Origin: Rhynchopus euleeides | Lineage: Eukaryota; Euglenozoa; Diplonemea; Diplonemida; Diplonemidae | Reading direction: 5' to 3' | DNA: 64,000 nt | NCBI GenBank assembly: GCA_963210315.1 | Contig: OY723254.1 | Coordinates: forward strand, 372,001-436,000 | Part shown: piece after piece, positions 21,467-34,118 of the stretch | Numbering within the stretch: position 1 is the first letter of the stretch | How the letters are laid out: each line of letters begins with the position of its first letter | Notes under the pieces: generated by a model | What the model was told of the DNA's origin: nothing | The model's input: the letters and a program-made list of their open reading frames with translations, nothing else | Database searches by the model: none | Position numbers and translations under genes: made by a program

Positions 21467-24400
21467 CAACCAGAGTAGGATGTATGGTATAAGTACCGGG
21501 TTTTTGGCCACTTTTTGTCAGAATAAGCTTCAGGTATGACGGAAAGCCAAAGCCGAGCGGAACGCTGGCACAGCTGTCGGATATCGGAAGCGACCTCTAC
21601 AGTATGAGGCTTTGTGGGGGAGGTTTGTTCAGACTTGGATGTAGTGTTTGGGTTCTTGACAACATAATGTGGCCTGGTCAGGCGGGCCCGCACAACGTGT
21701 TCAACGGTGTTGGTTGCCCCGCGGGGCGATCATGCCGTCATGGCATGGTGGAATTAAAAGGATGCAATGGCGTGATGCGCTATGAACCTTGAAGCTTGCA
21801 TGCGTAACCGCTATAATTTATACCACTATCGAAGTAAAGAGCGAAATTGGAACATGTGTTGTTGTTGTTGGAACATGTGAGAAAGTTGGAATAAATACGG
21901 TAAAAAGGGCTCTGCATGCACCTAAACTGAAAACAGGGAGGGGTGCGGGGGAGGGTGCGGAGGTGGCAGCAACGCGGGAGACGCTTCGCAACAACTAAAT
22001 CATAGCCTCGCTCGATGAAGACAAAGAGGGTATTGCAAAGCATGGCTCTCGCAGAGCTGAAAGTCACCTTCTGGATGTTTGCGTAACAATAAAGCGTGAT
22101 GATAACGTAATCACGATGACCCCAGGGCACGATAACAGTGCGGTTTGTGCAGGTGAGTGAGCGGTGTCATCAGGGCATGTGAACTTTCGGGGTGTGGGGG
22201 CGGTTCATGCAGGATTATGTTCCACGGGGCCTTTGCTTTGAAGGGAGAACAAACGAGTTATCCCCGCTCCAGTAAAAACACTTTGCACACAGCGAGATAA
22301 GAGCCCCTATTGTGAAACAAACACGCCCAACGGAGCGGAAACCCGCCCGAAATACAGCAACAAGACTATGTTCCTTCGCGTGACGTACTTTGCCTGCATT
22401 TGATTAACTCGGGATGATTCTGCAGACGGGTAAAATTGGGGTTCGGACATCTGGGTCACAACAAGGGCGCTGCCGTGCGATAAGCCGGTAAATACGCTCC
22501 CGGTCGTAGCAATGTATAATGCAGACAATGATATATAGAGCCAGATAGAGAATTGAATTGATGTTTTCTGCCAACCATGTCCAGGCAGCCCAATTGGCAG
22601 TCCACACCATAACACAGAAAAGGGTAATGCGTTACAAATAACCCCCCACAGCGAGCACAAAGGATGACATCATTGGGGCTGAGGGGGCCAGGGGTCGTGA
22701 GATATAGACATGCGTCAAAAAGTTTGAAATCTTCCCTCAGAAACGAAACAGAAGCAAGGAAATGGCGAGGAAAGCCTTGCAAGAAGAAAAACAAGGAGAA
22801 TCACCAGTGACCGCATAACGGGCAATCCGGTCACATATACAAACATTGTGCAGAAGAAGCTGGCAAAGGGGTCTGCGCACGTTGGACGGCAGATGGTGGG
22901 ACAATATGATAGTAATCGTTGTGCTGGCCGCAAAGATGTATCCACCAAGAGGGAGAATCCAAAGCAAAGTGATATCTGAAAAGGGCGGACAATCCCCGAA
23001 GGGGATTTTTTTTTGTTGTTCTGCACACCTGTGTGCGAGAGCGGCAAGCCGCGTCACACACAGCCAGAGTACCAAACGGACCCGAGACGCCCAACCCCAC
23101 CCTTCATCAGGCCAGAGGAAGGGTGTGATCATTTCAGGGTTTGGTATGTGGGCGCGCCAAGGCACCAAAACTAAATACAGTCTGAACTCAGTTGAAACTG
23201 GCGGTGTCGTGACGGTTCTGGCATTACGCAGTTATCATCACAAAACGTTTCGCCCGGCCCGTGAGGCGAAGCCTCTGTTCAGGAGAAACATCATCAAGAT
23301 GGTCGCCGCGAAATCATCGCGAGGAAAGAGTGATATAAAGAGAGACATCTGGTCTGTAGAAAGCACAACCCCCCCCAGTTGACGTTTCGTTGCCCTGGCA
23401 AGCAATCTTAATTTTTGTTCCGAGGTTCCCTTGCCGTGCTCTGCACAACCCTACGAGAACCGGCCACCTTGGGTCCTCCTGCCCTCACAGCAGCACGGTT
23501 CTTGCATGTCCAACGCGGCAACATGTGGGGGAGAGTCCTCCCCGTACCCCCTCACCTCCTCTCCCGACCATATCGGGTGGCGGAAGAAACGAACGGGGTG
23601 AGGTATGTCCCCGAATCCACCCCGCGACTCTGAAGTGGAAAGGCGAGCCGTGTCTCCAGGCTGCTGAAGAAAGTAATGCAACTGAAAGTGGTGCTCGAGA
23701 GAGAAGAGGTATCAACGCCGGTTCGGTGTTCTTTCGAATGCAGAACACCGCTGGGGGGGCGTGTGACTTGTTCACAAGGAACCATGCGGTGAAAAAGCTT
23801 ACCTGAGTTGGCTGCGCCAAAAAACTGCCAAAAGAAACTGACGCATCAACCTTGCTTCGAGCAGTCAGTCTGACAGAAAGGGTTGCGCGCCAAACCCGGT
23901 GAACAAACCGCACGTCTTCTGTCGCCCCCAAAGCGCTGCCAACTATTTTTTTTTCACTGTGACAAGGAAAACAGCAAATGAAAAAAACTACCAAAAAAAA
24001 AGAACAATAGCCCCCGAGTGAAATCTCAGAGAGCAGGGTGGTGTGCAGCAGAAAGCCCGAGTGCTCTCTTCGAACGCAGAACACCCTCCATACACAGCCC
24101 GCCGTGAGTGTGAAGTGTATTTCGCAAAGGAAACGCACGGAACAAAGGTTTCCTGAAATAGCGACGCCCGAACCGTCAAAAAAAATTCTGTCGCAGGGAA
24201 GGCTGCAGCTCCGGTACCCACGGGTGGGGTAGGGGCTGCTCGTGTTTGGAGAAAGGAGAGAGGGAAACACGCCACGGCCCACTCGCCCACACACACCACC
24301 ACCACCCCCCACTCCAACCAGCCCGCCCAGCCGCATCATCGGGGTGTTCGGGGAAGGAAGAGTTACGAGCTCCGAGGTGCAGAAAGATGCGGCAAACAAA

Positions 24401-27400
24401 AATAGCCGAACCCATTCTCGCAACGTTTACGCGTTAGGGCACAGCCCAGAGCACGAAGTTGTCCCCCCCGTGTCCTCAAAAGGGATCGTCACCACCGATC
24501 GACTCAGCTGTGGGGGGCAGGGGAGGGGAGGGGGGGGGAATGCGGGGGGGGTGGGGAACGTGGCTTCGAAAAAAAAAGAGAGAGAGAAAGAGAGGGCACT
24601 CAGGTCCCACAACCCGCGCTCCCTTTTTATTTTATCCTGAGGGGGAGGGGCCGGGGGGCCGGGGGGGGGGGGGGGGGGTCGTCTCGCTGTGTAGGGACCA
24701 AAGGTCTCCGGGTCACACGCAAAACCACCCCGCCCCACCCCCAGAAGCAATAGGCTTGGCTCACTGCGGGCCATTTCGCGTCTCAATTAGGTGAAGAGTA
24801 TGGCCTTTGCTTGGGGTGGCACAGAACACAAGAGGGGCGACAAAAAAACGCAATATGATGAGGGATGCGAGGTGGGATGCCACCGATGGTATTGCTGTTG
24901 GTATATCGGCAACAACACAGCCAGCCTGCAAGACGAACAAGACAGTGAGGAGTGTGTCACAAAAACTCGCAGCGATGCTTGTGTTTCTCGCTCAGAAGTG
25001 CAGACAAAGAGAGAAACGGCGAGCTGCCTCACAAAAGCTGCCTGCAAAAAAAAATGTCACTATCTGACACACAGCGAAGCCCCCTCCGAGATTATTCATG
25101 ATGCGTTAACGCCAGCCCAGTCACACTCAGTGTTCATCCATTTCTCCCACTGTATAGACTTGGAATGGGTGGATGCACTTCAAACGACAGGCCATGCCTG
25201 ATGAAAACAGCACGGCATGGCATGATGTGTGCTGAGTGTGTAGGGCGGGGAGGCACAAAGGGGGTCGTGGGTGCAGTGCCTTCGTCAGCTCCTGCCCCCA
25301 CCCCTTCATACCCCGCTCCCCCCCTCCCCCCCATACCCCCCCCCCCCCCCGGGCCCCCCCCCTAGCCTGGGCCAGAGGGGGGGTATGGGATCCCCCTCCA
25401 CAACAAATGCCATTTAAAAAAACCCACCCGGAAGCTGCAGCAGGACAGGCACTACCCCCCAACGAGACGAGAAAGAGGTAGGGGCGTGGTAGTAAAGTCG
25501 AAGATAAGATAGAAGCACAAAGAGGTTACCTCACCCCACCCCACCCCACCTTCACTCGGGGGGTGGGGTGGGAGGGGCGAGGGGTGGTTTCTTCCGCAGG
25601 AGACTTGGTTTTCTGAGGAATAAAGCGGGGAAATTCGGATATTTTTTTTGAGCGTTTTCGCAGCAATGGTCTGCCTTCAGGGTCTTTTTGAAGAGCAATG
25701 CAATACAACAAGCTTCCCCTGCGGAAGTCTGGTGGTGTGATGTGACAGGCGCAAGAGACTGTGTGTGTGACGGCAAGCCTCGGGCGAGGCGGGCCCCGAG
25801 AACACTTCCCCTCCGTTTTCTCAGACCTGCCGACGATGCGTGGATATACGTTTATGTTATATTAGGATGCCATCTGGAGTAGGAGTGGTGGAGGAGTGAA
25901 GCAGAGGCAGAAATAGAAGTAGAAGGGCCATCTGGGGGTGAGAGGGATGCACCTTTCCCGGTGGGGCCGGTCACTATAACTGTTGTTGGGGGAGCTGTTC
26001 TCGCTCCAACATACAGGAGAGTGAGGTTTTGTCACTGGACACACCATTGGCGCAGCGTGCATACTCTGAGCTGCACGCGCCATGCCCTTTGCGACAAAGG
26101 AAGAAGACCACCCGATTGGAGAATAATTTGAACGACATTGACTAACGGTGTTGAGGCGGGGGTGGGGGTGGGGAGGGCGCTCTGAATACACGTTCTGACC
26201 CCAAAATTTCTGACAATCCCGACTCTTGCTTGCCTGGAGGGGATTTGACACTCTTGGTTTTCAGGCGTGCCCCTTGCAAACCTGCAAAAAATCCCCCCTC
26301 AGCAGAGGGCACACCGAGAATAAAAGGGTGAGGAAACAAGGAGGCCGGGCAGGGATGACGAATTATGTGTCACGCCAAAGGTGGTGTGTGTTGGGTGTAG
26401 GAGAGGGGGGTGGGGGTGGGGAGTGGGGCAGAACATGAAAAAGGAGGAATATTCACAAACCCAAAACCCTTTGGTGTCCCCTGAATCTCTCCTTTCCCCC
26501 CCCCCCCCGTAAGAACTGCGTCAAACGTTAAATGGGGCACCCGGCGAGGCCCTTTTATTTTGCAGGCCTTCTCGCTCAGAAATGTAAAAAAAAATAGCTG
26601 AGAAAATATGCGCTGCGTATGCCTCGGGGAAATGGATGTAAAGTGACACACGAAAGCGACAAGGTGACAGAGTGAACGCCCCACTCCGCCCCTCTATGCG
26701 CGAGACACCTAAAAAGTGGAAGGGTGGAGGGGAGGGGTGGGGGGTGGGGTAGGTGTCCCTCTCCCCTGCACCTCCGACAAACAACCTTCAAGAGAGTGGA
26801 GATGCAGCAAGGCCGAGCCGATCCAAAGGGAGCTTGGGGTTGGTGCGGGCGGTGCCATAGATTTTGTGAAGGGATCAGAGAGCCTGCAGCAGGGCCCTGG
26901 TCGCCCGCCCCCCCCCCCCCCCCCTCACCCCCCCTTCCCTGAGCAGGCGGTGTCAGGCGATAAATCAAGGGGGGGAGGGGGGCACTGCTGAGAATAAGGT
27001 TTGGGGGTCCGGGACTTGGGACTTGGTTATTCTCAGTCGGACTTGGGACATGGTACGGGAGGGGGTGGCGTGAGGCGACCGGAAACCCGGTTCATTTGCA
27101 TGTTTGGAGCCCGTGCAGATCGTGATGGGGTGATTTCGGCCATGCGGCGCCTGCCATCACCCCTGAAATGATGTTGCCAGGCTGGAGGTGACTCCAGTGG
27201 TCACACTGACCGGGTCAGACCCTCGGGACCTCATGACTAAGTCACCCACCAGACCAGGACCTCGATCCTGATCAGGACAGAACCCAACTTGCACAAGCTG
27301 AGCTCCACCCAGGCCCTGACCTGGTCCAGGACTTTGGTCATGCCAGTGGTCTGAGTGGGTCCCACTGCGGGTCGCCCCCTTGGTCCCTGGGGTCTTGGTC

Positions 27401-27671
27401 GGACCCCCCAGGGGCCCCAAAATTGGATTTCGGAGTTGGGATTTCCGGATATTCTCCGAACTGTGGTGGGGTCATTTTAATCTGGGAGCTGAGTTTCGTT
27501 GGTTGCAAAAAAGTTTTTCTGGCCCCACCTCAAGTGAAAAGGGGCTATTGTAAGGGTGAAGACCAGCCACGGATTTGGGGCTCGGGACTCGGGACTTGGG
27601 ACTTGGCCATATTCTCAGCATTGGAGGGGGGGAGGGGGGGAAGGGGGGCGTAAACATGAGATTCTCACTTA
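21467..27671. other. 6.2-kb gene-poor stretch, nothing firmly supported
   Basis: Lower GC at 21.5-22.8 kb, then mixed sequence with G/C runs (24520-24690, 25330-25370, 26500s, 26910s). Minus-strand frames at 22400-23170 contain hydrophobic segments (for example LYLALYIIVCIIHC near 22530), but they lie in different frames without the GTATG donors used elsewhere, so I do not call a gene. GGTCC/GGACC-rich imperfect inverted sequence occupies 27180-27420. A GGGACTTGGGACTTGG motif recurs at about 27010 and 27595. Confidence 0.5.
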
Positions 27672-27779
27672 GGGGGTCTTCGCTGGTCGACAAACTTCGA
27701 CAATCTTCGTCAGTTTTCACCTATTTCAACAGGAAATGCACCAAAATGCACTGACGACCACCCCGTAGCGAAGACCCCC
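27672..27779. mobile_element. 108-bp inverted-repeat element, TTA target duplication (Harbinger-like)
   Basis: Ends GGGGGTCTTCGCT and AGCGAAGACCCCC are exact complements, flanked by TTA at 27669-27671 and 27780-27782. A 3-bp TWA-type duplication with G-rich ends fits PIF/Harbinger MITEs. The ends resemble those of the 57108-61340 and 63419-63514 elements. Confidence 0.8.
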
Positions 27780-27782
27780 TTA

Positions 27783-28483
27783 GGCAGCTGTTTTGTGCGA
27801 CCCATTTTCTCGTGATCTGTAAAATCAGGGATTCCATTGGGGGGAGGGGGGAGGGGGTGCCGTTGGACGGACACCTCCGGGCGATGCACCACTCGGCTTG
27901 CCTGGGATATAGGAGATGGAGTCTAGCGCCCCAGACCTAGTCTGTACACATCATTCGTGGTTTGCTGCTGCTGTGGTTTTGCGAACATCACTTCATCTGC
28001 ACACGCAGGGCATGTGAGTGTGTGTTGCAAGCTATGCAGCACCGTGCTACTGGGGGGGCACCATACACAACGACGGCTGAAATCATTTACATCTACCGGT
28101 GCCCTGAGGGGGTCTTGTTGCAATCGCTCATAAATAATCACCGTGATCCAGATAACCCTCGCTCCCTCAACTCTCGACCCACTACCCCCCACACCACCCA
28201 CCCCGAACCCTATACCCAGCGCAAGGAGACTTGACACAGCAACAAGCAGAGAACCAGCAGAACCCAGCAACAGAGAAAGACCAGAACTGACCTGAAAGGG
28301 GGACGGGGTAAGGGAGACGGGTTTTCTTCTTTGATACGGAAAGACTTAGACCGAGCTGTGTTGGGAGGCGGGGGCGCATTTTTCTTTGGGGGAGGGGATT
28401 CGGCTCTTTGTGGGTGGGGGTGTGTGGGGAGGGGCTGTAAAATAAAAACTGACAGGCGTGTGTGTGTGTGTGTGTGTGTGTGT
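27783..28483. other. Intergenic, nothing supported
   Basis: Ordinary mixed sequence ending in a (TG)n run (28459-28484) that abuts the 350-bp repeat. Confidence 0.55.
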
Positions 28484-28833
28484 GGTTATCAAGTTTTAAG
28501 GCGGTGTCGCCCTGCACGGGCAGTAGCACCTCCCCTTCAGTATCGCACTCCCGAAGGATTCCCCAACACGACGTGACACCGGTTTCGACGCGTACTCTTC
28601 GTACCCCTCCCCCCGGCCGCGTCTCTTCAGCGAAGAACCGGGGATAATCGGACCAGGGCTAGCTAAACCCTGGTGGTGTCACGGGTGGGGTTGGAGAGGG
28701 AGAAAAGGAAGAAATGAAGTTGCGAAAAAGTCAAACACTGACACGTGAAATCAATAAAAAAGCGGTATATATCGCCCCCTTGCTGCGACAAAGACACTAA
28801 ATAGTCAGGCCGCTCCAAGAGTCTTGAGGGCTT
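28484..28833 (-). repeat. 350-bp dispersed repeat, copy 1 (reverse), between TG runs
   Basis: Runs from GGTTATCAAGTTTTAAGGCGG to AGTCTTGAGGGCTT. Nearly identical to the copies at 52853-53202 and 53652-54001 (forward) and to the split copy at 56846-57107 plus 61341-61432 (reverse). Has a TG run on both sides. It contains no long frame and no terminal inverted repeat. A palindrome-like CCAGGGTTTAGCTAGCCCTGG occurs at its middle. A SINE-like, MITE-like or solo terminal repeat is possible. Confidence 0.9.
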
Positions 28834-30994
28834 GGTGTGTGTGTGTGTGTGTGCGCACCGGAGTTGATGCGACGTGGAACTCTGAACGGGCCGCAGAGCG
28901 AGCAAGTCCTCAGGATCAGAAATCATGACACCCCACCCCCTCTTCCCCCAGGCTTCGACGCACAGTGCGTATAGATCTGTCGACACCCAGACGACCCACT
29001 TCCCTCCCCAACACCCCCAGAGATCCAGAAGGCAAAGAACCGCGGTGCAAAAAAAAAAACAAGGCATCGCCAGAGAATCAGGCATGCTTTTGGGGCATCA
29101 TTTTGATGGTTGCCACCCCCCCTCCCGCCACCAAGTTATACCCTGAAACGAGAGCCCCGCCCAGAGCAATTTCGGATACTGCGATGAACCATAATTTTTA
29201 TATAGCCCGTTGGTCCTCAGGGGCAAGAGGGAGAGCACAGCCTCTCTTGCGATGAACGATAATTATACTTTCTGGCGCAATCGAGAAGCGTTATTCTTTT
29301 GCAAGCGTTACAGGCCAATGGCTCTGGGTTCTGTGCACTACTCCCAGCGCGGGGAAAGCTCGAGACCCTCACCCAGGTGTGTCGCATGGGCGGGATCTGG
29401 TGTTGTGCGTTACAAATTTAATTGTCATGGTCAGATGGGTCCCGCTGTCAAAGGTATCAGGCTTCAAGCCAACATCCGGAGTATATTTTTTGTGTGCTGC
29501 AGCCCCCTGTGTGTTGTTTTGAAGGGGCACCATTCTTGTGACAGAGGGATGACCAGAGATATTGGCTGCGCCGCAGCGCTGCCCAAGGGCCGGGGCGGCG
29601 TGACTTGCGCCAGCAAGTCAAGTTCTGTCGCAAGAGGAGGAGGGGGCAACGCAGAGGTCGCAGCGTGCGAAACTGTGCTTCTGTTGGCATACCCGCCCGG
29701 GCGTCGGACGACGCGAAACGCTCGTGAACAGAGAGGAGCAATGTATCAGTTCTGACACCAAAACGAGATCTGATGTCGTCGGCATAAGGGATGTAATATT
29801 ATGCCAGACAGAGATCGTGCTATTTTTTCTTCGAATATATTTTTTTGCGTTGGATCACCTGAATGATAGTGTCAAGGCCATTTAACTTCTTCCCCCCCCC
29901 CCCCGAGCTGGGTTCGTTGCGCAGAGAAAGGAACCGCCCTCGCCACCCCACCTTCCCCCCAACCCCAGCCCTGTTCGCCGATCTGGGGTGTCGCGTGTTG
30001 TTCGGATGATGTTTCCCTCTTTGGGGTTCTCTCAGCAACCACAGATAAAGGCCTTTGGAAAGTGTCTTCAGGTGGCAGCAGCATGGTCGGTACACCGCAC
30101 TGCGAGCCCTTCGGATCCACACAACCCTGCTCTTTCGATTTCACAGACACACTGAGAAGAGCACAATGGTCTTCATTGGTTTTTGATGCGTTACATAGGC
30201 CCCTGGTGTTTTTTTTCAGGACAGGCAACTGGCGGCCCTCAAAATTGCGTCTCCACCTCTGGACGCGTCACTGTTTGACACACATGTTACACTCGACTCA
30301 CACGAAACTCAGAACCCAAATGAGGGTCTGGGAGTCTAATCCAGAGAAGCGCCTTCTCCTTCGCTCCAGGGTTGACGGTTTTTGGCGCACAAAAGCAACT
30401 CCCGCAGCCTGATGTGCGGGGTGTCCTTTTGCTGCCCAAGCGCTGCCCGCAATCTTTTTGACACCGGCAGGAGGTCCTGTTGCGGTACACAGCAGGCATA
30501 TCTTTTTTACGCACAAAACAACGCCGCGCATCTTTGTTTCTTTTCGCGGCACACAGAAATAAACCATAACCTCGGAGTTTTTTTTGGACCGTCGCCTCTC
30601 AGGGAGGTGGGGCGATGCACAGTGCAACACGTGAACAATCTCACCTTGCAGCAGCGCAGAACAAGCAGAACACGCCACCCCCGAAGACGACCCAACGGAA
30701 CAGACACTGCGTTACAGAAGAAGCACCAGGGCCACAACCAGCATGTGAGAGTGATGAGGAAAGGGGGGGGAGAGAGAGATGCTGGTGGACCCCTTTGCCT
30801 ACTTTTTATTTTGCGTTTTTGTCAAATTTGTCGATTTTGCATTTTTTTTTGCGGCCCCCCAGCACGTGTGCTGCTGCCACTGCGAGCAAAATAAATGGGG
30901 GGTGGGGGTGGGGGTGGGGGTGGGCCCGCTGCACCCATGGTCTGGCAGCGACGGACAACGGCAAACAAGAAATATACTGGCAAATCAACAAGCT
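28834..30994. other. Intergenic, nothing supported
   Basis: A plus-strand frame at 29254-29755 (from MNDNYTFWRN) is open but matches nothing I know. A (GGGGGT)n tract lies at 30896-30923. The minus frame ending at 30822 may be the 3' part of the interrupted membrane-protein gene described at 35117-38880. Confidence 0.45.
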
Positions 30995-31469
30995 CTAGGA
31001 GGGTGTCCGGTTCTCCGGATTTTCCTGATTTTTCCCGATTTTCCGAAAATTTTGCCACTGGTTGACACAAGGGCAAATTTCGAGCAAAATCCGAAAATCA
31101 GGAAAAATCGGGAAAAATCAGGAAATCCAGGGGGGGCCACCGGAGACCCTCCCCGAAAAAATCCGTTTTTTTTTTTTTTTTTTTTGCGTATCCGTCAGGT
31201 GGACCACCGGGTGGGGAGAGATCCGGTGTGAGGCACTTGGGTCCGTCCAGGTGGGCAGGGGGAACCTGGGGGCGGGGGGCCTCAAAACCCGTCTACCAGT
31301 GCCGCTTCTAATCTCGTCGGTCTTGTCCCAACCACCACCAGCCAGCCCAGAACGCCCTGACGCTGCGACCTCGTCGATTTTTCCGTTTCGCCCATCCGCC
31401 CAACTCCGCCAACCCAACCAGCCCTACCCTTTCTCCCAGTCAGGGCGGTACTCACACGAGCGGCAAAGC

Positions 31470-31720
31470 GCTGGGGGAGGGGGGGGGGGGACATCAATAG
31501 GGGAGGGGAGGGGAGGGGAGGGGGGAGGAAGGGAGGGGAGGAAGGGGGGGGGGGGGTTATGTTGTTTCTAACCCAGACCTGCTGTGCAGAGCCCGGGGGA
31601 GGGGGTGGCCAGCCCCTGTCTAACCATTCACAACGGCCACCTGCACACATCTATGAAAGGGGGGGGGGGGGGGAAGGTCCCGGGGGGGGGGGGGGGGGGG
31701 GTGGTGGGGGTGGGGACGCT
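31470..31720 (+). repeat. G-run cluster with quadruplex potential
   Basis: Repeated GGGGA units (31501-31560) and uninterrupted G runs of about 12-20 bases (31540s, 31660s, 31682-31701) lie immediately downstream of the 31728-33161 reading frame (minus strand). Confidence 0.8.
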
Positions 31721-31727
31721 GCTCCGC

Positions 31728-33161
31728 CTACTCGCCCCGCTCCACCTCCGTCTGCAGCTTGCGCATGTAGACGCGCAGGCTGACCCCCGGCTCCCTCGTC
31801 TGGTTCCCGGGCTCGGCCTGCGCGCCCCCTTGCAGGATGCGCGCCTGCAGCCACTCCGCCGCTACGTCACCTGCCACCCTGGGCGAGAGGGGGCAAAGGC
31901 CATAGCTGGGGTGGAAGCAGTGCCTCCACGCCTCGACGGTGCGGGGGATGGCTCCTCCCATCGAGACGCAGGGGGCCATGCCGCGGGCCCGCGCTACCAC
32001 CCCCTCGGCCCAGACACGGGACGCCGCAAGCTCCTGCAGAGCGGGGATGTTCGCCGCGGGCGTCTCGTCGTCCCCGTAGGCGTCGATGGCCTGGAGGTCG
32101 TCCTCGGGCTCCCACACGTTCGCCGGGTCGTCGTCGAACTCCATGGGGCCCGCCGCGTCACCCTGACGCAGCTCCTCCAGGCGTCTCGAGGACGCGGCCG
32201 TCCGGCTGCGGCGCTGCCCGTCCCGGCGGGCCTGCGCGGCGTTGCGCATCATCGTCGCAGCAACCCCCTGGATCCCGCCAGCCCCACCGGGGGCTGTTCC
32301 GCCAGAGGTGCCAGAGGGGGCTGTGTTGAAGGTGTGGGAGCCTCCGCCCTGGCGGCGCCGCGCGGCCTGAGCGGGGCCAGACGGCTGGGCGCCTGCCGCC
32401 GTGACCGGAGCCGCAGAGGGCACACCAGAGGGGGCTGTGTTTGAGGTTTGGGAGCCTCCGCCCTGGTGGTTCTCTGTGGCCCCCGACCCCGACGGCGGGC
32501 ACTCTGCATGTTGGGCCTGCCCCTGCATGGGGGCTGGGGCAGCCCGGGAGGCACTCTCCGCCGGGGGCACGCTGTGGCCGTGGGTCGCGGAGGGCGCACC
32601 AGAGGGGGCTGTGTTTGAGGTTTGGGAGCCTCCGCCCTGGTGCATCTCCACGTCCTGGCCGGGAGCGACCGGCTCCTCCGCCACTTCCTCCTTCACCCGC
32701 GTTGGATGGTGCGCAGCCCCCGACGAGTCGTGCGGGGCACTCGGCTGCCTGGGCCCCATCGGCGTGTCGTGCATGCGGCTCGGGATGGGCTTCCGCCGGC
32801 GGGGGCGCGCCCGGGCGGACTCCAGGACCTCCCGCAGATCCGGGGTGACCGCGGGTTGCTCCGCAGGGTCTGGAGCGTCGACATCCACCGCCACCCGGTC
32901 AATGTAGCCTGGGCACCGCTCACCCCGCACTGCGCATGACGCGCACACTTTGCGCCAGCATCTGCCACACGCGTGATGCCTCGCGGAGCGGTCGAACGGG
33001 CGGCGGCACTTCTCGCACTCCTCCACCTGGCCCGCCGAGCCCCCCTGACGCACCATCTGCATGGGACTATCACCATCGCACCCCGTGACATCCGCTGCCA
33101 TCGGCTTCGGGGGAAGACCCGCCAGGTGCTGACGCATGGGCTCCGGCATAACTAGGGTCAT
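31728..33161 (-). CDS. Element-borne protein with FYVE-like zinc motif and repeated QTSNTAPSG segments
   Basis: A 477-residue frame from ATG 33161 (MTLVMPEPM); further upstream it runs into the A/T tracts of the tandem repeat, so I place the start here. Residues 35-90 hold CEKCRRPF, ARHHACGRCW and CASC, the C-x2-C ... HHxCxxC ... CxxC layout of FYVE-like zinc modules. Three copies of HQGGGSQTSNTAPSG-type repeats follow (middle third), then an acidic segment and a C-terminal helical region (VWAEGVVARARGMAP; VSLRVYMRKLQTEVE). It splits a copy of the 377-bp repeat. Function unknown; a first ORF of a mobile element is possible. Confidence 0.5.
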   Translation of the reverse strand: MTLVMPEPMRQHLAGLPPKPMAADVTGCDGDSPMQMVRQGGSAGQVEECEKCRRPFDRSARHHACGRCWRKVCASCAVRGERCPGYIDRVAVDVDAPDPAEQPAVTPDLREVLESARARPRRRKPIPSRMHDTPMGPRQPSAPHDSSGAAHHPTRVKEEVAEEPVAPGQDVEMHQGGGSQTSNTAPSGAPSATHGHSVPPAESASRAAPAPMQGQAQHAECPPSGSGATENHQGGGSQTSNTAPSGVPSAAPVTAAGAQPSGPAQAARRRQGGGSHTFNTAPSGTSGGTAPGGAGGIQGVAATMMRNAAQARRDGQRRSRTAASSRRLEELRQGDAAGPMEFDDDPANVWEPEDDLQAIDAYGDDETPAANIPALQELAASRVWAEGVVARARGMAPCVSMGGAIPRTVEAWRHCFHPSYGLCPLSPRVAGDVAAEWLQARILQGGAQAEPGNQTREPGVSLRVYMRKLQTEVERGE

Positions 33162-34118
33162 TTTTTTGGGTCGAAAAAAAAAATTTTTTTCCGACCCGAA
33201 AATCTGTATCTGCGGACTGCCACACTCTGAAAAACCGAAAAATTTCCGAAAAAAATCGAAAATTTTGGCCTTTCCTGGCCTATGTGGTCCCAAAGGGCCC
33301 AGGTTGCCCGGTTTTTCACCCAAAAACACCCCAAAAATTTTTCCGCCGTTTCACCCCCCCAGAATCTAGGAGGGTGTCCGGTTCTCCGGATTTTCCTGAT
33401 TTTTCCCGATTTTCCGAAAATTTTGCCACTGGTTGACACAAGGGCAAATTTCGAGCAAAATCCGAAAATCAGGAAAAATCGGGAAAAATCAGGAAATCCA
33501 GGGGGGGCCACCGGAGACCCTCCCCGAAAAAATCCGATTTTTTTGGGTCGAAAAAAAAATTTTTTTTCCGACCCGAAAATCTGTATCTGCGGACTGCCAC
33601 ACTCTGAAAAACCGAAAAATTTCCGAAAAAAATCGAAAATTTTGGCCTTTCCTGGCCTATGTGGTCCCAAAGGGCCCAGGTTGCCCGGTTTTTCACCCAA
33701 AAACACCCCAAAAATTTTTCCGCCGTTTCACCCCCCCAGAATCTAGGAGGGTGTCCGGTTCTCCGGATTTTCCTGATTTTTCCCGATTTTCCGAAAATTT
33801 TGCCACTGGTTGACACAAGGGCAAATTTCGAGCAAAATCCGAAAATCAGGAAAAATCGGGAAAAATCAGGAAATCCAGGGGGGGCCACCGGAGACCCTCC
33901 CCGAAAAAATCCGATTTTTTTGGGTCGAAAAAAAATTTTTTTTTCCGACCCGAAAATCTGTATCTGCGGACTGCCACACTCTGAAAAACCGAAAAATTTC
34001 CGAAAAAAATCGAAAATTTTGGCCTTTCCTGGCCTATGTGGTCCCAAAGGGCCCAGGTTGCCCGGTTTTTCACCCAAAAACACCCCAAAAATTTTTCCGC
34101 CGCCCTTCGGGCGGCGGA
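33157..34118. repeat. 377-bp tandem repeat, two full copies plus partial
   Basis: Full copies lie at 33366-33742 and 33743-34118, with a partial at 33157-33365. The missing first part of that copy is found at 30995-31164, so a segment of about 2 kb (31165-33156) lies inside one unit. Units are nearly identical and contain a self-complementary GGGTCGAAAAAAA/TTTTTTTCCGACCC hairpin. Related but diverged sequence lies at 10.44-10.64 kb. Confidence 0.9.

Noticed and set aside
22307-23168. Possible multi-pass membrane protein on minus
   Set aside because: Hydrophobic pieces lie in several frames, with stops and no GTATG donors to connect them.
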